Assembly (NCBI GenBank): GCA_017255395.1
Contig: JAFKDC010000010.1
Coordinates: 119,803 to 183,802 of the forward strand
Direction: 5' to 3'
Source: Enemella evansiae
GTDB lineage: Bacteria > Pseudomonadota > Alphaproteobacteria > Rhodobacterales > Rhodobacteraceae
Length of the DNA stretch: 64,000 nt
Part shown: in pieces, positions 15,905 to 25,306 of the stretch
Position numbering within the stretch: position 1 is the stretch's first letter
Layout of the letters: each line of letters begins with the position of its first letter
The notes under the pieces: model-generated
Seen by the model: the letters and a program-made list of their open reading frames with translations, nothing else
What the model was told of the DNA's origin: nothing
Databases searched by the model: none
Position numbers and translations under genes: made by a program

Positions 15905-17127
15905 TGGTCGATGATGCGGGCGTCTGCGCGCAGCTGTGCGAGGTAGCCGTCCGCCAGCGCGGTCAGGCGCTGGTTGCGCAGGCCCACGGTGATCCGCTCG
16001 CGGTCGGCTTCTTCGGCGATGGCGCTGGTGCGCCCGCAGAGCATCAGGAAGACCAGCGTCTGGCCGTTCGCCCGTGTCAGCGCCGTGGAAACCTCTCCGG
16101 GGTCGAGCTTGGACAGTTCGTAGGCGATATCCGTGGGGATCTGGTCGATGGGCAGGGTGCCCCGGTCCAGAACGCTGGCCGGCTGACCCTTGGCCACGCC
16201 ATAGAGATCGTCGCAGCGGTCGACCTTGCCCGCAAGCACCCGCGCCCTGGCCAGTGTCTCTGCCGAACGCCCGCCCGCCATGTAGTAGGCGGCATATTCG
16301 ATGGCCGAAACCTCGGGCGCGGTATAGGCGCCTTCCTCGATGTCGCGCAGCTGGAACAGCGCGATGGCGCCTGGCAGCGGGATCGGGTCGGTGACCTCTC
16401 CGGGCGCGAGACCCAGAACGAGCGGTTGCAGCGGCGGCGGCAGCTCTGTCAGGTCCTGCCAGGGCAGGCGCCCGCCGTTGCCGCGCGAAGCGGTGGCCGA
16501 GAAGCGCCGCGCCTGTTCCGAGAAGGCCGAGGTCGAGCGCAGCTGCGCGATGCGGTTGGCGCGGTCGCGGACCGTCGTTTCCTGCTGCGGGGGCATCGGC
16601 ATGATGATCTCTGACAGCAGAACGCGCACGCTGCTGCCGCCGCCCTGCCGGGAAATGGCGCGGTCGATCTCTGCCTCGTCGATGGCGGCGCGCGAGGCGA
16701 AGCGGACGCGCACGACCTCGCGCCATGCCACGCCGGCGCTGACGAAGTCGCGGAAAGTTTCCTCGGCGACACCGGAGGCGGCCAGCGCCTGCGTGAACTC
16801 GGCGCGCGACAGGTTGGCGCGGCCTGCGAATTCCTCCATCCCGGCGGCGACGGCCTCTTCCTCCACGACCACGCCGTTGGCGCGGGCGGCCTGCATCCGC
16901 AGGCGGTCGTCGATCAACTGTTCGCGGGCCAGCTTGGTGACGTCGCCCGGCGCCCGCAGCACCGACAGCATGCGCTGCCGCTGCTCCAGTTCATAGCCGG
17001 TGATGACCTGATCGTTGACGATGATCGCGGGCGCGAAGAGGCCCTGCGCGGGCGCCGCCTGCGGCTGGGCGAGGACGGCTGCCATGGCCAGCGCGGCCGG
17101 GGCGAGGAGACGGGTCAGAAGGCGCAT
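15901..17127 (-). CDS. surA: Periplasmic peptidyl-prolyl isomerase, SurA type
   Basis: A 408-residue protein with a Sec signal (about 27 residues, ending QAAPA), an N-terminal SurA chaperone domain and one parvulin-like region (about 170-280, [10 protein letters not shown] through [21 protein letters not shown]). SurA guides outer-membrane proteins, LptD among them, through the periplasm. It is located between lptD and pdxA and overlaps lptD by 13 nt, so chaperone and client are co-expressed. E. coli SurA has two parvulin domains; this version shows one clear one, usual in alphaproteobacteria. Start chosen for the signal peptide. Confidence 0.9.
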   Translation of the reverse strand: MRLLTRLLAPAALAMAAVLAQPQAAPAQGLFAPAIIVNDQVITGYELEQRQRMLSVLRAPGDVTKLAREQLIDDRLRMQAARANGVVVEEEAVAAGMEEFAGRANLSRAEFTQALAASGVAEETFRDFVSAGVAWREVVRVRFASRAAIDEAEIDRAISRQGGGSSVRVLLSEIIMPMPPQQETTVRDRANRIAQLRSTSAFSEQARRFSATASRGNGGRLPWQDLTELPPPLQPLVLGLAPGEVTDPIPLPGAIALFQLRDIEEGAYTAPEVSAIEYAAYYMAGGRSAETLARARVLAGKVDRCDDLYGVAKGQPASVLDRGTLPIDQIPTDIAYELSKLDPGEVSTALTRANGQTLVFLMLCGRTSAIAEEADRERITVGLRNQRLTALADGYLAQLRADARIIDQ

Positions 17128-19292
17128 GTGCGTCGGTACTCCTTGGCACTGCCGCCGGTGCTGAAGCCTTTCAGCGCGACGGTCAGATCGAAATCGGTCG
17201 AGGGTTCGAGGTTCGAGGCGGACGCATAGTTGCGCCGCGCCGCGAACCCGACCTCGATGCATTCATTGCGGTATTGCAGGCCGAGGCCAAGGCGGTCAAG
17301 CCGCCGGTCGGCAAGGTCGTAGCGCGCCTCGGTCGAGGCCGCCCAGTGGCGGCTGACCTGATAGGTGCTGTCGAAGGTCCATTCCGACTGCCCGCTGGCG
17401 CGGTCCTCGTCGTTGTCCCGGACCAGAAGCAGGTAGGAGGCGTTCAGGTCGAGACGGCTGTTGGACCAGCTGGCTAGCGCCTCTGCCTTGTTGAACCGGG
17501 CATCCTTGTCCAGCAGGCCCCGGGCGCTGATGGTCAGCCCGAAGGGCGCCGAGAAGCGCCCGGCGATCAGCAGATCCGACACGGTTTCGCGGCTGAGACC
17601 GGAGGACAGCGAGAATTCGGAGTCCTCTTCCGAGCGCCAGACCTGACCGAAGGTCAGGGCCGCTGTCCATCCCGCCGGGGCCTGGTGCATCCAGCGCAGG
17701 CCCGCCGCCAGCGTCGTGCCGCGCTCTCTGCGATCGGGGGCCGGGAAGCGCGACAGCGACAGCAGGTTGGCCTCGTCGAATTCGACGCGGGTGCTTTCAT
17801 CGTTGGGGTTGGCCTTGCGCTCTCCGCCGACCCAGCCAAGCTGGACCACCGGCTCCAGCAGGGTCCGCCCGCCGTCGAAGCCGCGCCGTTGCAGCGGCCA
17901 GCGCAGTTCCACCGCGGCGCCCGGCGTCAGGCTGGCGACATCGCGGTCCGAGGTCGCGTCCTGTTCGGTGATGAAACGGTCGGCCCAGAGATGCCCGGTC
18001 ACCCCCATGCGCAGACCCGGCCCGACGGTCCAGCGGTCGCGCCAGCTGAGTTCGGCGTTCAGCCGCGCCACGTCGCGACCGTCGACCTCGTCGTCGTCAT
18101 CCGGCCCGTCGACGTCCAGTTTCGACCGGCGCAGGTGGCCGTGGGTTTCTGCGGACAGCCGAAGTTCGCCCCCGATGGCGGCGGGGAAGAAGCGCCGCTC
18201 GACGAAGTAGTCCAGCATGATCCGCGGCTGCGTGTCGTTGCTTTCGGAGTCGCGCAGCGTCTGGTAGTTGACGATGCTGGCCTGCATGAAGACATCCCGT
18301 TTGACCCGGGTCGCGGCGACGGAACTGGCCAGCCGGTCTTTGGAACTGATGCCATAGTCGTTGAGGTAGGATTCGTCGCTGACCGCGGCCAGGTCGAATT
18401 CCAGCTCGAAGTCGTCCGGCAGGTCGAAGCGTCCCTCGGCGAAGAGGTAGCCGCGCAACTCCTCGGGTTGCAGCGTATCCCGCGACAGCCCGCCGGTCAG
18501 CGTCAGGTCGCCGTAGCGGAAGGCGCGACGGTAGCGGAATTCCATCGTGCGGGTCTTGGGCGACAGGTAGGGGATCAGGGTTATGTCCTGATGGTCGCCG
18601 ATGGGGATGAAATAGGGCACTTTCACGCCAAGCCCCAGCAGCGTGGTGGAGCGGAAGGTCGGCACCAGGAAACCGCGTGCGCGCGCCAGCGTCGGGTCGG
18701 GCAGGCGGATGCGCGGGAAGTAGAAGACCGGCACCCGCCCGATGTGGAAGGTCGCATTGTCGAAGTAAAGCTGCTGTGCCTGCTGGTCGTGCACGACCCT
18801 CGTGGCGCGGATCTGCCAGAGCGGCACGCCGTTCGGCCCGCAGACCTGACACGAGGTGGCGACGACGCGGCTGAGCTGCGTGTAGCGGCCTTCGACCCGG
18901 CGGGCCTCGACCGAGGCCAGCTGAAGCTGCTGGTCCAGCACCATGCGCGCGCCCGTCAGGATGCCGTTTTCCAGCGCCTGATCCATTTCGGCGCGGTCGG
19001 CGGTCACAAGGTTGCCCGCCTCGTCCAGCACGCGGATCGGGCCCTCGATGATCAGCTGGTCGGCGCTGCCATCATAGGTGATCCGGGTGGCGATCAGGCG
19101 ATACCCGCCTTGCAGGGCCTCGACGTTTCCGGTGGCCACCAGCCTGTCCTCGCCCTCGACGAAGAGATCGTCGGCGACCAGAAGGGCGGGGCCGTCACCG
19201 GCATCGTCGGTCGGCTGGGCCATGGCAGGCGCGGCGACCAGCGCGAGGCAAAACGACAAAAGAGCCGCAAGGCGGCGGGTCGGGCGCGTCAT
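17115..19292 (-). CDS. lptD: LPS-assembly outer-membrane protein LptD
   Basis: A 725-residue protein with a signal peptide (1-25, ending APAMA), an N-terminal OstA/LptA-like jellyroll (about 45-165) and a large C-terminal beta-barrel rich in alternating aromatic strands, ending in CAF. Cys pairs occur in SCQVCG and near the end (ECIEVG, TCAF), as expected for the disulphide-linked LptD. It inserts lipopolysaccharide into the outer leaflet. Its ATG overlaps the lptG stop by 4 nt, and surA begins inside its end, tying together the export bridge and its chaperone. Confidence 0.94.
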   Translation of the reverse strand: MTRPTRRLAALLSFCLALVAAPAMAQPTDDAGDGPALLVADDLFVEGEDRLVATGNVEALQGGYRLIATRITYDGSADQLIIEGPIRVLDEAGNLVTADRAEMDQALENGILTGARMVLDQQLQLASVEARRVEGRYTQLSRVVATSCQVCGPNGVPLWQIRATRVVHDQQAQQLYFDNATFHIGRVPVFYFPRIRLPDPTLARARGFLVPTFRSTTLLGLGVKVPYFIPIGDHQDITLIPYLSPKTRTMEFRYRRAFRYGDLTLTGGLSRDTLQPEELRGYLFAEGRFDLPDDFELEFDLAAVSDESYLNDYGISSKDRLASSVAATRVKRDVFMQASIVNYQTLRDSESNDTQPRIMLDYFVERRFFPAAIGGELRLSAETHGHLRRSKLDVDGPDDDDEVDGRDVARLNAELSWRDRWTVGPGLRMGVTGHLWADRFITEQDATSDRDVASLTPGAAVELRWPLQRRGFDGGRTLLEPVVQLGWVGGERKANPNDESTRVEFDEANLLSLSRFPAPDRRERGTTLAAGLRWMHQAPAGWTAALTFGQVWRSEEDSEFSLSSGLSRETVSDLLIAGRFSAPFGLTISARGLLDKDARFNKAEALASWSNSRLDLNASYLLLVRDNDEDRASGQSEWTFDSTYQVSRHWAASTEARYDLADRRLDRLGLGLQYRNECIEVGFAARRNYASASNLEPSTDFDLTVALKGFSTGGSAKEYRRTCAF

Positions 19293-20380
19293 CCGTCCTC
19301 CATGTGCAGTACAAGCCCCAGCGCGAGCAGGACAGAGGCCACCGGTGGCACCCAGGCCGCGATTTGTGGTGCCAACTGGCCGTTCTCCCCCATGATCTGG
19401 GCGAAGTTTCGCACGTAATAAAGACCGAAGCCAAGCAGAACCGCCGACAGAACGGCCAGCCCCGTGCGCCCCAGCCGGGTGGGTCTCATGGTGAAGGCGG
19501 CGCCGATCAGCGTCATCGCCACAAGGAACAGCGGGCGCGCCATTTCCATGTTCAGCCAGACGATGTGCCGCCGGGCGGAAAAGCCGGAATCGTCGAGGTC
19601 GGCGATGAAGGCGGGCAGGTCCCAGATGGCCACCGCAGAAGGTTTGCCGAAGCGGTCGCGAATGCTTTCCTGCGTCAGGGTCGAGGAAATCGCGAGGGTC
19701 TCGTGCTCCTGCGCCCCGAGTTCGGGGTTGAGGCCCGCCGCAAGCGGCCAGGCCTTGGCATCGGTCAGAATCCATTCGCCGCCCTGAAGCTCTGCCTCTT
19801 CCGCGAGGATGCGGGTCTTTGGGCCGCCTGCCGGGGCATAGGCGACAATCGAGACGTCGAAGAGCCGCGTGGCCTCGGGGTTGGTGCGGGCGGCATGGAT
19901 CACCGCCTGACCCTCTGGCCCACCCTGCCGCAGCCACAGCCCTTCCGGGCCGATCGACAGCGCCGCGGCATTGCCGGTCTGGTAGGCTTCGCGCAGGTCG
20001 ACGTAATGCTTGGAGGTCGCAGCCACGATGGGGTTCATCACCGCCACGACCAGCAGGCCCAGAAGGAAGGATACCAGCGCGGGCGAGGCGAGGGCCACCA
20101 GCCCGGACCGCCCCGCCGCCCGGGTCACGACCAGTTCCGACGACCGCGCGAGGCCAAGGAACATCGCGATGGTCGCGAGGATCATCACCAGCGGGACAAT
20201 CTCGTACAGGCCTTCGGGCAGCTTCAGCAGCACCAGGTGCAGCACCTGTCCGAAGCCCACATTGTCGTAGCGTCCAACCTCTTCGATCAGGTCCAGCAGG
20301 CCCTGGAACAGCGCGAAGACGGTGAGGATGCCGAGGAAAAGCAGCAGGAACCGCCGCGCGAAGTAGAGATGCAGGGTCAT
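19289..20380 (-). CDS. lptG: LPS export ABC transporter permease LptG
   Basis: A 363-residue permease with six predicted membrane helices (three N-terminal, roughly 8-28, 55-75, 95-118; three C-terminal after residue 275) around a periplasmic beta-jellyroll. The start MTLHLYFARRFLLLFLGI and TRAAGRS coupling helix are LptG-like. Together with LptF and the ATPase LptB (not in window) it extracts LPS from the inner membrane. It overlaps lptF and lptD by 4 nt each. Confidence 0.95.
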   Translation of the reverse strand: MTLHLYFARRFLLLFLGILTVFALFQGLLDLIEEVGRYDNVGFGQVLHLVLLKLPEGLYEIVPLVMILATIAMFLGLARSSELVVTRAAGRSGLVALASPALVSFLLGLLVVAVMNPIVAATSKHYVDLREAYQTGNAAALSIGPEGLWLRQGGPEGQAVIHAARTNPEATRLFDVSIVAYAPAGGPKTRILAEEAELQGGEWILTDAKAWPLAAGLNPELGAQEHETLAISSTLTQESIRDRFGKPSAVAIWDLPAFIADLDDSGFSARRHIVWLNMEMARPLFLVAMTLIGAAFTMRPTRLGRTGLAVLSAVLLGFGLYYVRNFAQIMGENGQLAPQIAAWVPPVASVLLALGLVLHMEDG

Positions 20381-21534
20381 GCGGCGCTGCCTTCTGCCGG
20401 GGCGTGGCGCCGCGCCGGTCTGCCGCTGCGGCCCGCGTGCCAGAGAAAGACCGTGGCGATGGCGGCTCCGAAGAGGCTGGGCAGGTAGATCAGCGGCCAG
20501 AGCGCACCATTGTCCTTCACCTGTCCCGTCACGCCGCTTTCCACCAGTTTCACCAGCACCAGCAGGAAGATGGCGAGAACGATCTGCTTCGTCACCCCGA
20601 AGCGCGAGAAGCCGCCTGCGATCAGCGTGGAAAAGCCGATCAGCGGCGCGATCAGCGCCAGAAGCGGCAGCTGGAAGCGCATGTGCGCCTCTTCGAGGAC
20701 TTCGCCGGGGGTGTCGCCGATCTCTTCGGCGACCTGATGTGTGCGCATCAGAAGCTCTGGCGTGCCGATGTACTCGACCCGGCGGCGTTTGGCGGGGCCG
20801 GTCGTGATCAGCCCCGAGATGTCATAGGTCAGGTCGGCGAAATTCGTCGTCGACAGGCTGCCGGTCTCGCGGTCGACGGTCTGCGCCATGCCCGAGAGCA
20901 TCACCAGTTTCGGTCCGTCGTCGTCGCGCAGCAGGTAGGCGCGTTCCGCCGTATAGGTGGTCTCGCGATCCGCCTGCCGGGCGTCGGTGAGGAAGACGTC
21001 CTGCAGCTCTCCCTCGGTGGTGATGGCGCGGATGTAGAAGGTGACGCCGCGTGTGGGATGCAGGAAGGCGCCTTCGCGCAGCAGCCGGGCCGAGATCGAC
21101 CCGGCGATTTCCTGCTCGCGCAGGCGCAGCTGCTCGATGCTTTTGGGCACCAGTACGTGGGTCAGGATCGACAGGATCAGCCCGAGGATTAGCCCGAAGG
21201 CCAGCACCGGCCGCGCCAGCCGCCAGGGCGAGAAGCCGGTGGCCTTGACCACGGTCAGCTCTGAATCGCCGGACAGACGGTTGGTGACGTAGACGGCGGC
21301 GGCGAACCCCGCCATCGGCAGTACCAGCGCGATCACGGCGGGTAGGGAGAGCGCCGTGAATTCCAGCACGACGCCTGCGGTATGGCCGTCGGACACCAGA
21401 CGGTCGAACAGGATCACCGCCCGGTTCACCCAGTAGACGGAGACCAGGACCAGGGCGAAGAAGCCGAACAATACCATCAGTTGCGACAGGACGTATCTGT
21501 CGAATCTCTGCAAACGGCGGTCCCCCCAGACCAT
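20377..21534 (-). CDS. lptF: LPS export ABC transporter permease LptF
   Basis: A 385-residue YjgP/YjgQ permease paired with LptG. RFDRYVLSQLMVLFGFFALVL opens the first helix, NRLSGDSELTVVKATGFSP is the cytoplasmic coupling region, and three more helices follow residue 290. The start at 21534 gives MVWGDRRLQRFDRY; longer in-frame readings pass into a GC-rich gap. It is the first gene of the six-gene overlapping series, so the promoter should be in 21535-21764. Confidence 0.92.
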   Translation of the reverse strand: MVWGDRRLQRFDRYVLSQLMVLFGFFALVLVSVYWVNRAVILFDRLVSDGHTAGVVLEFTALSLPAVIALVLPMAGFAAAVYVTNRLSGDSELTVVKATGFSPWRLARPVLAFGLILGLILSILTHVLVPKSIEQLRLREQEIAGSISARLLREGAFLHPTRGVTFYIRAITTEGELQDVFLTDARQADRETTYTAERAYLLRDDDGPKLVMLSGMAQTVDRETGSLSTTNFADLTYDISGLITTGPAKRRRVEYIGTPELLMRTHQVAEEIGDTPGEVLEEAHMRFQLPLLALIAPLIGFSTLIAGGFSRFGVTKQIVLAIFLLVLVKLVESGVTGQVKDNGALWPLIYLPSLFGAAIATVFLWHAGRSGRPARRHAPAEGSAA

Positions 21535-21609
21535 GCGGATCGGGACGAGACTAGCGGATCGCACCGGGGGGATAAAGATGTGGCGAGGGCGCATCTTGTT
21601 GGGGGGGCA

Positions 21610-21664
21610 GGGGGCGCTGCCCCCGGCCTGCGGCCTCCCCCGGGATATTTTTGGACAGAAGAAG
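21610..21664 (+). repeat. GATATTT-GAAGAAG repeat, copy A3
   Basis: GGGGGC, loop GCT, GCCCCC (21610-21624), a short GGCC/GGCC hairpin, then CCCCCGGGATATTTTTGG and ACAGAAGAAG, ending at 21664. It lies between the divergent lptF and pepA genes, where both promoters must be. Confidence 0.8.
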
Positions 21665-21764
21665 ACCGGGGGAGCGTCGGGCGGGGCCGGGTGGTCTTGG
21701 GGCTCTGGCCATTGTCCGGGGCGCGCGTTACCTCTTGGCACGAACAAGCATATGGAGAGCCCCC

Positions 21765-23231
21765 ATGACCGACCTGCGTGAGATCACCTTTGCCGATGTG
21801 GATATCGAGGCGCTGGCCGGGGCCGCGGGCCGCGTGGCGGTGCTGGTTCCGGCGGAGGGCACGCTGAGCCCCGCAGCGCGGCGTCTGAGCCGTCTGACCA
21901 AAGGCGCCGTGGCCCGTGCGGTCGAGAGCGCTGCCTGGGAAAAGCTGGAGGTCGGCGCGGTGCTGTCGCTGGCATGGCCTGCGGGTATGTCGGCCGAGGG
22001 TGTCGATATCGTGAAGCTGCCGCGCAGGCCTTCGGTCGCCGAGGCGCGCAAGGCGGGCGCGGCACTGGCCAAGGCCGCCGGCAAGGCGGGCGTGACGCTG
22101 CTGGCGGAAGGCACGCGGCGGCCCGCGCAGATCGCGCTGGGGCTGGCGCTGAAGGGCTATGCCTTCACCGCGCGCAAGTCCGAGCCTGCCGAGGGTCCGG
22201 CGGCTTCGGTCGTCATGTGCAAGGGCGCGGAGGAGGCGGGCGAGGCCTATGCCACTGCGCGCGCCGTGGCCGAGGGGGTCTTCTTCACCCGTGACCTGGT
22301 GTCGGAGCCGACCAACGTGCTGGGCACCGAGGAGTTCGCCGCGCGGCTGGAGGCGCTGCGCGAGACGGGGCTGGAGGTCGAGGTGCTGGAAGAGGACCGG
22401 CTGGCCGAGATGGGCATGGGCGCCTTGCTGGGTGTCGGCATGGGTTCGGCCATGCCCTCCAAGGTCGTGGTGATGCGCTGGAAGGGCGCCGAGGGCGCGC
22501 CGCTGGCGCTGATCGGCAAGGGCGTGGTCTTCGATACCGGCGGCATCAGCCTGAAACCCGCCGCGGGCATGGAAGACATGACCATGGACATGGGCGGCGC
22601 GGGCGTGGTCTCGGGCGTGATGAAGACGCTGGCGCTGCGAAAGGCCAGGGCGCATGTGGTCGGCATGGTGGGCCTTGTCGAGAACATGCCCAGCGACCGT
22701 GCGCAGCGGCCCGGCGACATCGTGACCTCGATGAAGGGCGATACCATCGAGGTGATCAACACCGATGCCGAGGGGCGTTTGGTGCTGGCGGACGTGATGT
22801 GGCACGCGCAGCTGTCGGAGGAACCGGCGGCGATGATCGACCTCGCCACCCTGACCGGTGCCTGCATCATCGCGCTGGGGCATGAGAACGCGGGCGTCTT
22901 CTCGAACGACGACGGGCTGGCGGGGGATTTCCTTGCCGCCGCCGAGGCCGAGGGCGAGGGCGCGTGGCGTCTGCCGCTGGGCAAGGCCTATGACGACCAG
23001 CTGAAGTCGCAGAAGGCGGACATCAAGAACGTCGGCGGGCGGCCCGCGGGCGCGATCACCGCGGCGCAGTTCCTGCAGCGTTTCGTTAAGGACGGCACGC
23101 CGTGGATCCACCTGGATATCGCGGGTGTGGCGCAGGTTTCTGCCGAGACCACCCTGTCGCCCAAGGGCGCCACGGGCTGGGGCGTCATGGCGCTGGACCG
23201 GCTGGTGCGCGACCGCTTCGAGCAGGACTGA
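21765..23231 (+). CDS. pepA: Leucyl aminopeptidase (M17)
   Basis: A 488-residue cytosolic aminopeptidase with two metal ions. The M17 signature NTDAEGRL is at 332-339 and the metal/substrate region GKGVVFDTGG at 251-260; ALGHENAGVFSN and GRPAGAITAAQFL complete the active site. The N-terminal 170 residues form the less conserved PepA N-domain. It is followed 5 nt later by holC, the same order as in enterobacteria (pepA-holC). Confidence 0.96.
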   Translation: MTDLREITFADVDIEALAGAAGRVAVLVPAEGTLSPAARRLSRLTKGAVARAVESAAWEKLEVGAVLSLAWPAGMSAEGVDIVKLPRRPSVAEARKAGAALAKAAGKAGVTLLAEGTRRPAQIALGLALKGYAFTARKSEPAEGPAASVVMCKGAEEAGEAYATARAVAEGVFFTRDLVSEPTNVLGTEEFAARLEALRETGLEVEVLEEDRLAEMGMGALLGVGMGSAMPSKVVVMRWKGAEGAPLALIGKGVVFDTGGISLKPAAGMEDMTMDMGGAGVVSGVMKTLALRKARAHVVGMVGLVENMPSDRAQRPGDIVTSMKGDTIEVINTDAEGRLVLADVMWHAQLSEEPAAMIDLATLTGACIIALGHENAGVFSNDDGLAGDFLAAAEAEGEGAWRLPLGKAYDDQLKSQKADIKNVGGRPAGAITAAQFLQRFVKDGTPWIHLDIAGVAQVSAETTLSPKGATGWGVMALDRLVRDRFEQD

Positions 23232-23236
23232 GGCCC

Positions 23237-23698
23237 TTGGGCGCGGCCTATTTCTATCACCTGACGCGGCGTCCCATGCAGGAGACGCTCCGCGTGCTGC
23301 TGGAGCGTTCGGCACAGGCAGGCTGGCGGGTTGCGGTGCGCGGCACCGAGCCGGGGCGGATGGCCTGGCTGGACGAGGCGCTCTGGCAGGGCCCCGAGGA
23401 AGGGTTCCTGCCGCACGGGCTGGCGGGCGGGCCGCATGACGCGGATCAGCCGGTGCTTCTGTGCACCGAGGCGCAGGAGGCCGCGAACGATCCGGCCTGC
23501 CTGATGACCGTCGACGGGGCGCGGCTGCTGTCCGAGGAGGTCGACCGGCTGGAGCGGGTCTGCGTGCTGTTCGACGGCCACGACGAAAGCGCCCTGCAGG
23601 TGGCGCGCGGGCAGTGGTCGGCGCTGAAGAAGGCGGGCTGCGCGGCGCAATACTGGTCGGAAGAATCGGGGCGCTGGGAGAAGAAGGCCGAGACCTGA
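23237..23698 (+). CDS. holC: DNA polymerase III chi subunit
   Basis: A 153-residue chi subunit, starting MGAAYFYHLTRRPMQETL, which links the clamp loader to single-strand-binding protein at the replication fork. The conserved CVLFDGHDESALQVAR and QYWSEESGRWEKK are near the C-terminus. The only reasonable start is TTG at 23237 (AGGACTGAGG upstream); no ATG or GTG gives the conserved N-terminus. It sits 5 nt after pepA and is probably translated by ribosomes finishing pepA. Confidence 0.92.
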   Translation: MGAAYFYHLTRRPMQETLRVLLERSAQAGWRVAVRGTEPGRMAWLDEALWQGPEEGFLPHGLAGGPHDADQPVLLCTEAQEAANDPACLMTVDGARLLSEEVDRLERVCVLFDGHDESALQVARGQWSALKKAGCAAQYWSEESGRWEKKAET

Positions 23699-23704
23699 GC
23701 GGGA

Positions 23705-23753
23705 CCCGGAAACTTTCAAAGTTTCCGGGCCGTTTTCTTTGGAAGAAAACGGC
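23705..23753. repeat. Paired-hairpin intergenic repeat, copy B3 (after holC)
   Basis: CCCGGAAACTTT / AAAGTTTCCGGG (12-bp stem, 23705-23729) directly followed by GCCGTTTTCTT / AAGAAAACGGC (11-bp stem, loop TGG, 23729-23753). Begins 6 nt after holC; the next gene is convergent, so here termination in both directions would make sense. Confidence 0.85.
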
Positions 23754-23760
23754 GCTGGTG

Positions 23761-24342
23761 TCAGCGTTGCAGGATCATCCGGCCGTTGGCGATCTCCACC
23801 CGGGCGAAGCGGTCTAGGTAGGTCATGCCCAGCAGCGAGGTATCCATCTCGCCGCCGTTCACGTAGGCGGGCATCCGGCTGTCGATGATGGGTCCGAGCG
23901 CCACGCTGTCCAGCGTGACCGGCGCGGTTCGGACCGATCCGTTCGCGGTCATGGCGCTGGAGAGGAACACCAGGTCCCCGGTCGCCAGTCCGGCCCTTTG
24001 CGCGTCCTGTGCCGTCAGAACCACGGCGGAGGCGCCGGTGTCCACGACGAAGCGGGTCGGCGTGCCATTGACCTCCAGGGTGATGTAGTAGTGGCCGTCC
24101 TCGGCGCGAGGCAGTTCGATGCGGCCCTCTTCTCCGAAGACCGATTGCCGTGGCAGCACGGTGCCGCGCACATCCTCCCACAGGCCGATGGCGGCCACTG
24201 TGCCGAAGAAGATCAGCGCCCAGGCCGCCATGTGCTGGGCCATCTTGTTCAGGTTCAGCCTACCCCTGACCAGCAGCCAGGTCAGAAGCGCCGCACCCAG
24301 AACGCTGAGGTAGATCAGGTTGCCGATCTGGTCTCCGGACAT
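23761..24342 (-). CDS. Membrane-anchored retropepsin-like aspartic protease (clan AA)
   Basis: A 193-residue protein with two N-terminal membrane segments (about 7-26 and 38-55), a linker, and a single retroviral-type aspartic protease domain. The catalytic DTGAS is at 101-105, and the flap-side SLLGMTYLDRF near 170 matches the conserved GMS/T-YL of the bacterial TIGR02281-like family. A single domain implies it works as a dimer. Target unknown; the protease domain should face the periplasm. It is followed (same strand) upstream by marC at 70 nt. Confidence 0.85.
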   Translation of the reverse strand: MSGDQIGNLIYLSVLGAALLTWLLVRGRLNLNKMAQHMAAWALIFFGTVAAIGLWEDVRGTVLPRQSVFGEEGRIELPRAEDGHYYITLEVNGTPTRFVVDTGASAVVLTAQDAQRAGLATGDLVFLSSAMTANGSVRTAPVTLDSVALGPIIDSRMPAYVNGGEMDTSLLGMTYLDRFARVEIANGRMILQR

Positions 24343-24411
24343 GGGCGCTCTCCTCGCAGGTCCCGTCAGATATAGGCCTCGGGCGGCGGAATGTCAGGGG
24401 CGGCGGGCCGC

Positions 24412-25035
24412 TCAGGTGCCGCCTGCCAGCCCGAAGTCGCGCAACCCGTCCAGAACGAACTGGACGGAGAGCGCGGCGAGCAGCATGCCCAGAAGGCGTG
24501 TGACGACATTGATGCCGGTCCGCCCGAGGCCGCGTTCGATCACGCCGGCGGAGAGAAACAGCAGCAGGGCCAGCATGAGGACGGCGGCCATGACTCCAAG
24601 CACGGCGGCCATGCCGAGCGCGCCCTCGGCCCGGCCCGCCAGCAGGATCATCGTGGCGATGGCGCCGGGTCCGGCGATCAGCGGGATGGCGATGGGAAAG
24701 ACCGAGGGGTCGGGGAAGTCCTCTTCGTCGGCCTGATCCTCGCGGCGCTTGGTGCGGCGCTGGAACAGCATGTCGAGCGCGGTGAGGAACAGCAGGATGC
24801 CGCCGGCGATGCGGAAGGCGGGCATCGAGATGCCGATGAACCCCAGCACCGCTTCTCCGAAGAAGGCGAAGAGCGTCAGCAGGCTGCCCGCGATCAGCAC
24901 CGCCCGCAGCGCCACCGCCCGGCGGTGTCGATCATCGGTGTCGGCGGTCAGCGCGATGAAGATGGGCGCGAGGCCCACAGGGTCGATCACCACGAAGAGC
25001 GTCGCGAAGGCGCCGATGAGGAAGGTCTGATCCAT
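24412..25035 (-). CDS. MarC family (UPF0056) integral membrane protein
   Basis: A 207-residue protein with six hydrophobic segments. FATLFVVIDPVGLAPIFIAL at the N-terminus and FPIAIPLIAGPGAIATMILL are the two inverted family signatures of MarC/YhgN. The family was once linked to multiple antibiotic resistance, a claim later withdrawn; its transport role remains unknown. It lies upstream of the aspartic protease on the same strand. Confidence 0.93.
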   Translation of the reverse strand: MDQTFLIGAFATLFVVIDPVGLAPIFIALTADTDDRHRRAVALRAVLIAGSLLTLFAFFGEAVLGFIGISMPAFRIAGGILLFLTALDMLFQRRTKRREDQADEEDFPDPSVFPIAIPLIAGPGAIATMILLAGRAEGALGMAAVLGVMAAVLMLALLLFLSAGVIERGLGRTGINVVTRLLGMLLAALSVQFVLDGLRDFGLAGGT

Positions 25036-25306
25036 CCTGAATGGCTAGAACAGGTTTGGTGCCCGCGCAATGCTTCCGGCGCTGTGGCCGTATTGTCTCA
25101 CCGTGAGGCAGGGCATCGATGCGGGCCGGACCAAGGGCCACTGAGTGGCGGCGCAGGCTGGGCCATGCGGTTCGGGGCTGACGCCCGCGTGTCAGGGGGG
25201 CAGTGCGGGTCTGTCGGGCGAAGGAAGGGCGCGGGCTGCGCCCGCTGTCGATGCCCTTTCGGCCCGGGTCTGCCAGCGGCGCTGCCCCTTGTCCTGCCTG
25301 CCGGGG

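Noticed and set aside
17685..19418. 577-codon plus-strand ORF opposite lptD
   Set aside because: Antisense shadow; composition typical of reversed GC-rich coding DNA and no family features.
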